The position numbers and the translations under genes are program-made. The notes beneath the pieces were generated by a model. The model did no database searches. It was not told the origin of the DNA and saw nothing but the letters and a program-made list of their open reading frames with translations. A DNA stretch of 8,253 nucleotides, taken from Thermodesulfobacteriota bacterium (GTDB lineage: Bacteria > Desulfobacterota > BSN033 > UBA1163). Positions 1 through 6,588 of the stretch are shown one piece after another. The DNA is taken from contig JASEIE010000183.1 of the NCBI GenBank assembly GCA_030024065.1, positions 1-8,253 of the forward strand, read 5' to 3'. Within the stretch, counting starts at the first letter, position 1. Every line of letters begins with the position of its first letter.

Positions 1-333
1 ACAGGGGCTTACAAAAATCCTTCCTATAGTGGGGGGGTTGTATTCTTGGGCGCGAGTTATAAGTTTTGATGAAGCCTTGGTTACGCGGGAATAGATGTAG
101 GATATAAGTTTAGAGTTATTTTGTCCTCACCCTGCTAAAAGATCTCCAGTGTTTAAGAGATAAGAACAGTTGTCCGGATTCATCGATACGCCTTTTAGCA
201 TTCCATGTACGGAAACACATTTTTTGAAAAACATCACGCTTACACTCAAAAATATGAAAATTCGATTTAAACAAAATATTCTCGATACTTACCTTGAACA
301 ATTATGGGCTAAAAAAGTGCAAGACTTCAGTCA
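1..333. other. Upstream region with no convincing gene
   Basis: This stretch precedes the operon. I see no recognisable protein, tRNA or strong terminator. It is more AT-rich than the genes after it. It contains a G7 run (31-37), two near-identical 12-mers (TATAAGTTTTGA at 58-69 and TATAAGTTTAGA at 103-114), and a 9-bp inverted repeat (TGCTAAAAG at 133-141, CTTTTAGCA at 192-200) with a 50-base loop. No -35/-10 pair with good spacing stands out. TTGGTT (77-82) with GATATA (101-106, 18-base spacer) is the best weak candidate. The operon promoter may lie here or further upstream. Confidence 0.5.
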
Positions 334-337
334 ATGA
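170..337 (+). CDS. Possible short upstream ORF, translationally coupled (doubtful)
   Basis: A reading frame is open from 164 to a TGA at 335-337. That TGA overlaps the ATG of the ferredoxin gene (334-336) as ATGA, the usual sign of translational coupling. A TTG at 170 would give 55 residues and the ATG at 254 would give 27. Neither start has a clear Shine-Dalgarno site; there is only a purine-rich stretch before TTG-170. The peptide matches no family I recognise and has no evident domain. The ferredoxin gene itself lacks a good ribosome-binding site, which gives coupling some appeal. It could equally be a leader peptide, the decayed end of an upstream gene, or chance. Confidence 0.2.
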   Translation: MSGFIDTPFSIPCTETHFLKNITLTLKNMKIRFKQNILDTYLEQLWAKKVQDFSQ

Positions 338-936
338 AAAAGAAAAGATATGCGATGGTGATCGATCTCCGGCGCTGTATCGGCTGCCATAGTTGCTCGG
401 TTGCCTGTAAGTCTGAAAACAGGGTCCCTTTAGGTGTTTTCCGGTCGTGGGTGAAGATCATTGAAAAAGGAAAGTATCCCAATATTACACGCCACTTCCT
501 TCCTTCTCTTTGTAACCAATGCGATACGCCGCCTTGTGTTATCAATTGTCCAGTTCAAGCAACCTGGAAAAAGGAAGACGGAATCGTCATCATCGACGAA
601 CATCGATGTATCGGTTGCAGATATTGTATGGCCACTTGCCCATATGATGCCAGATATCTCAACCCCCTCATGCCGATCGTCCAAAAGTGTTATTTTTGCC
701 ATCACCGGGTCTATGCAGGTTTGGAGCCTGCGTGTGTTGAGGTATGCCCCGTAAGGGCCAGAATTTTTGGAGACCTGAATAATCCTCAGGAAGAGATCAC
801 CAAATTGATCTCCAAACATTCTTTGCAGGTACTAAAACCGGAAATGAACACCCATCCTATGGTCTATTACATAGGCGCTGACCTGGTCGCTATGGAGGCC
901 CGAGGAGGAGCTCCATGGATACGCATGCACGAATAA
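334..936 (+). CDS. 4Fe-4S ferredoxin subunit of a Psr/Phs/Ttr-type molybdoenzyme (PsrB-like)
   Basis: This 200-residue protein is the electron-transfer (B) subunit of a DMSO-reductase-superfamily complex. It would pass electrons between the membrane NrfD-type subunit and the molybdopterin subunit. Sixteen cysteines form four [4Fe-4S] sets in the family order: Cys15/18/21/25, Cys60/63/68/72, Cys92/95/98/102 and Cys119/122/134/138. The last set has the longer insert between its second and third Cys that is typical of PsrB, TtrB and DmsB. It has no signal peptide, so export together with the Tat-bearing catalytic subunit is expected. The ATG start at 334 lies seven codons before the conserved core. 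Its upstream ribosome site is weak, but a short frame ends in ATGA over this start. The 3' end overlaps the next gene by 22 bases. The B-type assignment is sure; the substrate of the complex is not. Confidence 0.93.
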   Translation: MKKKRYAMVIDLRRCIGCHSCSVACKSENRVPLGVFRSWVKIIEKGKYPNITRHFLPSLCNQCDTPPCVINCPVQATWKKEDGIVIIDEHRCIGCRYCMATCPYDARYLNPLMPIVQKCYFCHHRVYAGLEPACVEVCPVRARIFGDLNNPQEEITKLISKHSLQVLKPEMNTHPMVYYIGADLVAMEARGGAPWIRMHE

Positions 937-1835
937 TATATAACGTGCCCTATATCATACCTGTAGGATATTTTATTGCTATTTATTTCTACATCACAGG
1001 TTTGCACATGGGTTTCTATTCCACTTCGGTAATGGCCACTCTCTTGGGAAAGCGGGAGTGGAAACCTATTGGCGAGATCGGGGCCGTGGGCGCTTTGATC
1101 ATTTTGGTGATCGCCCCTTTCTTCCTCCTTTTTGATCTTAATCAGCCTCTTCGGTTCTGGCATCTTTTCTTCTATCTTAATCCATTTTCAGCCATCACCT
1201 GGGGGACTTTCTTCCTGACCTCCTATCCCTTAATAGGTCTGATCTATGCTTGGCATGTCTATAGAGGCAACTCGCGGCCAGCCAAAATCTGGGGGCTCTT
1301 CGGGTTTCCCATTGCTATAAGTGTGCATGGTTACACCGGTTTTATCTTGGCCCTGGGAAAAGGTCGAGCCTTTTGGAGTACCTCCTTAAACCCTATTCTT
1401 TTCCTCGTTTCGGCCATGGTTTCCGGTCTCGCCCTCATTATTATCATCGCCAACATCCGTTACTACTTTTTCGCAAAGAATGCGGATGAGGAACAAAAGG
1501 CCGCGGATAAGCGGATCATAAATACTTTGGTCACCACAATGATCATTTTTTTAATTATTGACCTGTTTCTAATGGCCAGTGACCTTGCTGTATTGGCCAA
1601 TTCCAAGACGGAAGAGTACATGACATTTAAGCTGCTCACCCAAGGGGAATGGGCTCCCATGTTTTTGGGGGGAGAGCTTACCTTGGGAGGGGTGATTCCA
1701 TTACTTTTGCTTTCTGTCAGGTGGATACGCCTTCATCCCATAGGGCAATGCACTGCCTGCTTTTTCATTCTTTGCGGGATTCTGGCTATGCGTATCGTAA
1801 TTGTGCTAGGAGGCCAGAGCGTGATGTTGCATTGA
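915..1835 (+). CDS. NrfD/PsrC-family integral membrane quinone subunit
   Basis: This 306-residue hydrophobic protein is the membrane anchor and probable quinone-reactive (C) subunit. About eight transmembrane helices can be seen, roughly at residues 10-30, 53-75, 90-111, 126-146, 157-180, 204-225, 247-267 and 278-300. The family signature FDLNQPLRFWHLF (73-85) is present. So are a conserved-looking histidine segment around His138, an AFWST segment (152-156) before helix 5, and a C-terminal RIVIVLGGQ (293-301) that is common in NrfD proteins. Its length fits NrfD and PsrC (about 250-320). The start overlaps the ferredoxin gene by 22 bases and follows a strong GAGGAGGAG ribosome site near 901-909. 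The overlap argues for fixed stoichiometry with the B subunit. In this family the protein oxidises or reduces menaquinone and relays electrons through the B subunit. Direction cannot be told from sequence. Confidence 0.93.
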   Translation: MDTHARIIYNVPYIIPVGYFIAIYFYITGLHMGFYSTSVMATLLGKREWKPIGEIGAVGALIILVIAPFFLLFDLNQPLRFWHLFFYLNPFSAITWGTFFLTSYPLIGLIYAWHVYRGNSRPAKIWGLFGFPIAISVHGYTGFILALGKGRAFWSTSLNPILFLVSAMVSGLALIIIIANIRYYFFAKNADEEQKAADKRIINTLVTTMIIFLIIDLFLMASDLAVLANSKTEEYMTFKLLTQGEWAPMFLGGELTLGGVIPLLLLSVRWIRLHPIGQCTACFFILCGILAMRIVIVLGGQSVMLH

Positions 1836-1937
1836 AGAGAAAAGAGTCGGCGAGAAGTAGGACGTAGACGTCCCCTTGGTAGATGATTCTGCATGTGGAT
1901 TGGAGAATTGAGCATCACCTGAGCTGAAGGAGATCGG
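1836..1937 (+). promoter_or_regulatory. Intergenic gap with a near-perfect palindrome before the catalytic subunit gene
   Basis: This 102-base gap is the largest inside the operon. It contains GGACGT-AG-ACGTCC at 1860-1873, a dyad with 6-bp arms and a 2-base centre. The centre is too tight for a normal RNA hairpin loop, so a protein-binding site is the likelier role if it has one. The strong GAAGGAGAT ribosome site of the next gene (1926-1933) lies at the end of the gap. No clear sigma-70 promoter or terminator is visible. Confidence 0.35.
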
Positions 1938-4157
1938 ATGTCCGGAATAACTCGAAGAAATTTTATCAAATATGGAGTAGGAGGTATAGCCATTTTAGCC
2001 GCTGGCCTCTCACCGGAAGGGAAGACAGACTCTTTGGTAAGGGGAAAGAGCGTCTCCCGAACAACGGGGCGTGTGCGAAAATCGATCCCCAGTGTCTGCA
2101 TGATGTGTCCAGCCAGTTGCGGGATCTTAGGATATCTGGAGTATGAAAAGGTTGTTAAGATTGGAGGGAATCCACTCGATCCGAATAGCCGGGGGAGGCT
2201 GTGTGCAAAAGGGATTGCAGGGCTCAATCACCTTTACAACCCTGACCGTATTCTCTTTCCGATGAGACGGGTTGGGAAAAGAGGTGAAGGGAGGTGGAAA
2301 CAGATCTCCTGGGACGAGGCTTTTAATGAGATTGCCCTCCGCCTTAAAGCCATACAGACCGAAAAGCAACACCACGATTTTATCATCCGAAACACATGGG
2401 ACTTATCCGGCAATGAGTTGGCAGGAAGATTTGCCTCCGCCTTCGGAAGTTCAACCACTTTTCAACATGCCATCTTGGATTCTCCCAATGGGACATTTGC
2501 AATTCAAAACATATCAGGATATCCAATGGGGATTGGGGATGTGGCTCATGCTCGATACATTCTCAATTTTGGAGCCAATCCTTATGAGTCTCATTTTTTA
2601 TACGTCCCTTTCATTCAGAGGCTGATCGATGCAAGGGTCAACCTAGGTGCGAAACTGGTCACCTTCGATGTTAGAATTTCCCAGACAGCGGGTAAAAGTG
2701 ACGAGTGGTTTCCAATCATTCCTGGTACTGATGGCATGGTAGTTCTGGCCATGGCCCATGTGATTGCCAATGAAGGCCTCTGGGATAAGGAATTTATCGA
2801 ACAGTGGACCAATACCCCCCCTTCCCGGCTCTTACGACACCTCAGTTCCTACCCCCCCAAAAAGGCGGAGAGTCTGTGCGGAGTGCGGGCTTCCGACATC
2901 AGACGAATTGCAATAGAGTTTGCCACGACGAAACCAAGCCTGGCCATAGGAGGTGGAGGGCTCCTTAAACATATCAATGGAACCTCCAACCAAAAGAGCA
3001 TCCTCCTTCTCAATGCTTTGGTGGGAAATCTGGATGCCAAAGGGGGATACTATTTCCCACAAACGTACCCATTGGACCCACCTGATCCAAAACCCCCAAA
3101 GTCAAAAAGCGTGAACTCAGAATCTCCAACCCTTTTTCTACGGGTGAATCGGGGAGTTCAGCGCATAGGGGTTCTGATGACCCATATGGATAATCCCGTT
3201 TACAAAGGTCCAGATTCTAAACTTATTTCTCATGTCCTACAGGATGAAAGCAAAATTCCTTTCCATGTTTCTATCGACCCATTCCTTAATGAAAGTAATC
3301 TTTATGCAGATCTCTTGCTTCCGGAGGCCACCTATCTCGAGCGATGGGATCTCCTCTCTCCTCCTCCAATGGAGAGGGTGCCTTTTATCGCCTTAAGACA
3401 ACCCGTATCAAAACCCCTGGGACAATCCCTCCCCTTCTCAGATATTCTCATTGAACTTTCACAACGGATCGGCGGGGGGATGGAGCGTTATTTCAAGTTT
3501 GGAAGGATGGAGCATTACATCGAAGCCATGACCCGTAAGATTCCTAAGTTGGTCGATGCCGGAGGGATCGATTTTCTCATGGAGAAGGGAATCTGGTTTG
3601 ATCCCATCGAGAAACCCACTTACCGCTCTTATGAGCAAAAAAAATTGAAGACTCCCTCTGGAAAATTTGAGATCGATCCCTTCCCCATTTATTCACCTAT
3701 CCCACACCACCAGCGATTGGGGGATGGCGAATTTCATCTCATCACATTTCAATGGAATGTTCATACATACTCTTTGACGGCTAACTGCAAGTGGCTCACG
3801 GAGATTGTTCACACGAATCCTCTCTGGATCAACGAAGAGATTGCTAAGAGGGTGGGTTTAAAAAATGGCGATCGAGTAAAGATTACCTCCCAGGTGGGTT
3901 CTTTAATCACTCCTGTTTTCACTACTCAGGGAATACACCCCAAGGTGATGGCTCTTTCGGACAGTTTGGGGCGTTGGCATTATGGTCGAATCGCTCGGGG
4001 GAAGCCGTTTCAAAGTGAGGACCCAGAAACGAGCCTCATCTGGTGGGGAAAACATGGGACGGGCGTGCATCCCAACCCCATCATTCCTATTCTGCCGGAC
4101 CCTTCAGGAGGAGGACAGGGTTGGATGGATACGGTCGTAAGAGTTGAGAAGGTTTAA
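1938..4157 (+). CDS. Tat-exported molybdopterin oxidoreductase catalytic subunit (PsrA/PhsA-like)
   Basis: This 739-residue protein is the catalytic (A) subunit of a DMSO-reductase-superfamily enzyme. A twin-arginine signal (TRRNFIK, Arg6-Arg7, then a hydrophobic stretch to about 23) sends it to the periplasmic side. An N-terminal [4Fe-4S] motif follows: Cys54-x2-Cys57-x3-Cys61-x27-Cys89, with Lys91 just after. The molybdopterin-binding core spans about 100-560. The dinucleotide-binding C-terminal domain spans about 597-735 and includes NPLWINEEIAKR and the GDRVKIT strand. Length is close to PsrA and PhsA and well short of TtrA. The ATG has a GAAGGAGAT site five bases upstream. The residue at the usual Mo-ligand Cys position appears to be Asp181 (H177-A-I-L-D181), which is odd for a protein with this Fe-S motif. 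A Pro/Lys/Ser-rich insert lies at about 378-396. Polysulfide, thiosulfate, tetrathionate and arsenate are all possible substrates. A Mo-free Qrc-like role is also possible. Confidence 0.9.
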   Translation: MSGITRRNFIKYGVGGIAILAAGLSPEGKTDSLVRGKSVSRTTGRVRKSIPSVCMMCPASCGILGYLEYEKVVKIGGNPLDPNSRGRLCAKGIAGLNHLYNPDRILFPMRRVGKRGEGRWKQISWDEAFNEIALRLKAIQTEKQHHDFIIRNTWDLSGNELAGRFASAFGSSTTFQHAILDSPNGTFAIQNISGYPMGIGDVAHARYILNFGANPYESHFLYVPFIQRLIDARVNLGAKLVTFDVRISQTAGKSDEWFPIIPGTDGMVVLAMAHVIANEGLWDKEFIEQWTNTPPSRLLRHLSSYPPKKAESLCGVRASDIRRIAIEFATTKPSLAIGGGGLLKHINGTSNQKSILLLNALVGNLDAKGGYYFPQTYPLDPPDPKPPKSKSVNSESPTLFLRVNRGVQRIGVLMTHMDNPVYKGPDSKLISHVLQDESKIPFHVSIDPFLNESNLYADLLLPEATYLERWDLLSPPPMERVPFIALRQPVSKPLGQSLPFSDILIELSQRIGGGMERYFKFGRMEHYIEAMTRKIPKLVDAGGIDFLMEKGIWFDPIEKPTYRSYEQKKLKTPSGKFEIDPFPIYSPIPHHQRLGDGEFHLITFQWNVHTYSLTANCKWLTEIVHTNPLWINEEIAKRVGLKNGDRVKITSQVGSLITPVFTTQGIHPKVMALSDSLGRWHYGRIARGKPFQSEDPETSLIWWGKHGTGVHPNPIIPILPDPSGGGQGWMDTVVRVEKV

Positions 4158-4184
4158 TCTTTTTCTATAAGGAGGGAGCTTTTT

Positions 4185-4976
4185 ATGGAAATGATTCGAT
4201 TGATTTCTATGATCATCATCTTAAGCCTTGCTGGGATCACTTTATTGGGCCTTGCTATCAAGATTGTCAGACAGTATGAACGAGGTGTCGTCCTCCGATT
4301 CGGCCGACTTATCAGGACGAGAGAGCCCGGTTTCAATCTGATCATCCCCATCGTTGACCGGATGATTAAGGTCGAGCTCAGGGTGGTCACCATGGTTGTG
4401 GAGCCCCAGGTCGTTATCACTAAGGATAATGTAACCATCAAGGTGGATGCGGTTGTCTACTTCATGGTGGTCGATCCGGTCAAGGCGATCATTCAGGTGG
4501 CTGACTACATCAAGGCAACGACCCAGATTGCCCTCACCACCCTGCGGAGCGTCCTGGGACAGTCTGACCTCGATGAACTCCTTTTCGAGCGAGACAAGAT
4601 TAACAAACGCTTGGGGGAAATTATCGATCAACACACAGAACCCTGGGGCGTGATGGTGAGTGTCGTGGAAGTGAAAGATGTTCAACTTCCTGATGCAATG
4701 CAGAGAGCCATGGCAAGGCAAGCAGAAGCAGAGCGGGAGAAAAGGGCAAAAGTCATCCATGCGCAGGGAGAATATCAAGCTGCAGAAACCCTTCGGCAGG
4801 CAGCCCATATCATTTCCATTGAGCCCGCTGCCCTTCAGTTGCGATATCTCCAGACACTCACAGAGATCGCCGGGGAGAAGAACAGCACCATTATTCCCAT
4901 CACTCTGGATATCGCCAATACACTTCAGGCCATCGGCAAAAAGGCGGGGATACCGGGAATGATTTCAAATGAATAA
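4185..4976 (+). CDS. Slipin/stomatin-family SPFH (band 7) membrane protein
   Basis: This 263-residue protein has one N-terminal membrane helix (about 5-27) followed by an SPFH/band-7 domain (about 29-190). The domain begins with [12 protein letters not shown] (31-42) and EPGF (47-50), which are hallmark slipin/stomatin strings. A charged, Ala/Glu/Lys/Arg-rich coiled coil follows (about 170-208), where [20 protein letters not shown] is typical of slipins. The C-terminal segment contains IIPITLDI (236-243), close to the usual slipin ending. Family members oligomerise in the membrane as scaffolds of microdomains and modulate proteases or membrane complexes. A strong AAGGAGG site (4169-4175) precedes the ATG by nine bases; M3 is a possible alternative start. 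Many prokaryotic slipin genes sit beside an NfeD gene, but none is present here. Its position between a respiratory enzyme and its probable cytochrome suggests it organises that assembly; this is inference. Confidence 0.92.
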   Translation: MEMIRLISMIIILSLAGITLLGLAIKIVRQYERGVVLRFGRLIRTREPGFNLIIPIVDRMIKVELRVVTMVVEPQVVITKDNVTIKVDAVVYFMVVDPVKAIIQVADYIKATTQIALTTLRSVLGQSDLDELLFERDKINKRLGEIIDQHTEPWGVMVSVVEVKDVQLPDAMQRAMARQAEAEREKRAKVIHAQGEYQAAETLRQAAHIISIEPAALQLRYLQTLTEIAGEKNSTIIPITLDIANTLQAIGKKAGIPGMISNE

Positions 4977-4977
4977 T

Positions 4978-4983
4978 GGAGGG
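4978..4983 (+). promoter_or_regulatory. Ribosome-binding site that sets a TTG start
   Basis: GGAGGG lies directly after the slipin stop codon. It is five bases upstream of TTG-4989, which begins the cytochrome frame just ahead of its hydrophobic anchor. No in-frame ATG lies before the first membrane helix, so the TTG is the best start. TTG-4984 is out of frame. Confidence 0.75.
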
Positions 4984-4988
4984 TTGGG

Positions 4989-6215
4989 TTGAAGTTTAAG
5001 ATTCCTCATCTTCCTTTCTGGGTCTGGACCCTGGGTGGAGTGTTAGCGGTATTGGCCTTTAATGTCGCCATCACCCTGCCCACTTACACCACTACGAAGA
5101 AGGAATTCTGTATCACCTGTCATCATCAACAGAGGGAATTGCCTTTCTGGGAACAATCGACCCTCCACCCGAAAATCAATTGTTCGGAATGCCATGCGAC
5201 CGGGCATGCCCTGATGCCGAGCATCAACATCTTCCCCCTTAAAAGTGAAGGGGAACATGCCGGGTTTTCCGCAAAGCTCGACCAGATCAATCCGAACTGT
5301 GTCCGCTGTCACCGGAGTGTTCTCAATGTGGAGCGGGCTTCTCCCCAAATTAATCCCTACCAAATCTCCATTCCCCATCGCTTCCATATCCTCGATTTGA
5401 AAAGTTCATGCACCGATTGCCACTACAATATTTATCACGACCCGCATGATCCACCTACCTTTCGACCTCCGAAAGAGGCCTGCTTCGAATGTCACAAGCG
5501 GGATAAAACAGCCTGTTCCACATGCCATCCTAAGAGTGCCATTCCCCTTCCCAAGACCACCGAGGTTTCCCATTCAGAGTGCAGCAAATGCCATAAGGGG
5601 TATGAAGATGCAAAGATTAAGATTTACAACCACCCCTTTCCCCATCGAAAGCATATCGCAAGAATATTGAACTGCCACATCTGCCATGCCACCGGAGAAG
5701 AGCATGGGAAGATCCTCAGGACGAAAATAGAATGCCTGAGCTGCCATCATCAGAAGGGCTCCAATTGTGTGGGGTGTCATGAGCCGCAGGTCCATTTCAT
5801 CCGGGGCGAGGCTCTTGGAGAGAAGGAGACCCGGCCCGATGTGATGGCCGAGGGAGTGAAATGCGCCGAATGCCACGCCACCCTCTCGGCGAAACATTCG
5901 CTAAAAGAAATCAAGAAGACTTGCATCGAATGCCACGAGACCCGATACGGGGAGATGATGGATGCATGGCAGCGAGAAATTTCTGAAAAAATGAAGAAGT
6001 TGAGACTTTCTCTCGAAACCCTAATGTTCCAGAAGAAACTTGCTCCCGAGTCAGAGAAGAAGAAGGTGGAGGCCTTGATCAAAGAGATAGAGAACCTCGT
6101 GAAAGTGGTCGAGGAGGACAAGAGCAGAGGAGTTCACAACTTCGATTACGCTAAAAAATTGGTCTCAGAGGCTGAAAAAAAGGTTTTCAACACCCAAAAG
6201 TTCCTTTCAAAATAG
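4989..6215 (+). CDS. Membrane-anchored dodecahaem c-type cytochrome
   Basis: This 408-residue protein has one N-terminal membrane helix (about 10-31) and twelve CxxCH haem-attachment motifs, with first Cys at 41, 65, 104, 141, 165, 176, 198, 229, 249, 260, 292 and 312. Extra histidines between motifs (for example 60, 73, 130, 133, 215, 219, 222, 269, 303) could supply bis-His axial ligands. The anchor followed at once by a haem motif resembles NapC/NirT quinol dehydrogenases, but NapC proteins carry only four or five haems. After the last haem, residues 323-375 are a Glu/Lys-rich helix or coiled coil. The C-terminus holds GVHNFDYAKKL (381-391), a string I recall from the tails of several multihaem cytochromes. 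The start is TTG. The gene lies 12 bases after the slipin gene. It probably sits on the periplasmic face as an electron conduit or quinol dehydrogenase for the upstream complex; direction and partner are inferred. Confidence 0.92.
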   Translation: MKFKIPHLPFWVWTLGGVLAVLAFNVAITLPTYTTTKKEFCITCHHQQRELPFWEQSTLHPKINCSECHATGHALMPSINIFPLKSEGEHAGFSAKLDQINPNCVRCHRSVLNVERASPQINPYQISIPHRFHILDLKSSCTDCHYNIYHDPHDPPTFRPPKEACFECHKRDKTACSTCHPKSAIPLPKTTEVSHSECSKCHKGYEDAKIKIYNHPFPHRKHIARILNCHICHATGEEHGKILRTKIECLSCHHQKGSNCVGCHEPQVHFIRGEALGEKETRPDVMAEGVKCAECHATLSAKHSLKEIKKTCIECHETRYGEMMDAWQREISEKMKKLRLSLETLMFQKKLAPESEKKKVEALIKEIENLVKVVEEDKSRGVHNFDYAKKLVSEAEKKVFNTQKFLSK

Positions 6216-6256
6216 TTGGAATAAGGAGCTATCCCCCATACAGAAAGGAGGGGAAA

Positions 6257-6550
6257 ATGGAAACGAGACTTTTTAGTAGAGGTTGGTTTACGAATATCAT
6301 TTCCTATTCAATTATTGTGTGGACAATCTTTTGTTTCATTGGCGCCTGGTTCGTCATCTTTAAATACGATGTCCTTCGAGGAGGTTCAATCGAAACGGTA
6401 ATGACATTTCTCTTCGCCGCTGCAATCTGGGCCATACTTTTCGCAGGGTTAATCTTCTTATCACTTTGTTTAACCCCATCGGAAGAACCATCCTATTACG
6501 TGATGTTTAAAGACCTGATCAAAAAAGGGATAAGAAGAGTTCAAAAGTAA
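6257..6550 (+). CDS. Small two-helix membrane protein, unknown function
   Basis: This 97-residue protein has two clear hydrophobic helices (about 13-36 and 48-72) joined by a short polar loop (KYDVLRGGS, 37-44... of mixed charge). A basic C-terminal tail (about 84-97, KDLIKKGIRRVQK) should lie in the cytoplasm, which would make both ends cytoplasmic. An excellent AAAGGAGGGG site (6244-6253) precedes the ATG at the right distance, so translation is likely. I do not recognise the family and see no metal- or haem-binding motif; Cys26 and Cys71 lie within the helices. It lies 41 bases after the cytochrome gene and 38 before the GAF gene, in the same operon. It could be a small accessory or assembly subunit of the respiratory complex. 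That role is a guess from position only. Confidence 0.75.
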   Translation: METRLFSRGWFTNIISYSIIVWTIFCFIGAWFVIFKYDVLRGGSIETVMTFLFAAAIWAILFAGLIFLSLCLTPSEEPSYYVMFKDLIKKGIRRVQK

Positions 6551-6588
6551 ATGAGGTAAAGAATTTGTAAAAAAGGAGGCGAATCGAG

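Noticed and set aside
133..200. 9-bp inverted repeat TGCTAAAAG/CTTTTAGCA as insertion-sequence ends or a terminator
   Set aside because: The arms are short, the 50-base loop is too long for a terminator, and there is no transposase or target duplication.
116..301. 61-codon - strand frame in the upstream region
   Set aside because: No ribosome site, no recognisable domain, and a composition like random AT-rich sequence.
430..819. 129-codon - strand frame inside the ferredoxin gene
   Set aside because: The + strand has sixteen spaced cysteines of a known family; the antisense frame has no motif.
1733..2227. 164-codon - strand frame across the NrfD/catalytic gene junction
   Set aside because: It lies antisense to two well-supported genes and shows no motif or ribosome site.
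4242..4808. 188-codon - strand frame antisense to the slipin gene
   Set aside because: It mirrors the codon pattern of the clear slipin gene and has a His/Asp/Leu-rich composition with no domain, which is a shadow frame.
6216..6256. GGAATA/TATCCC pairing after the cytochrome gene as a terminator
   Set aside because: The stem is mismatched and no T-run follows; the next gene has a strong ribosome site, so read-through is more likely.
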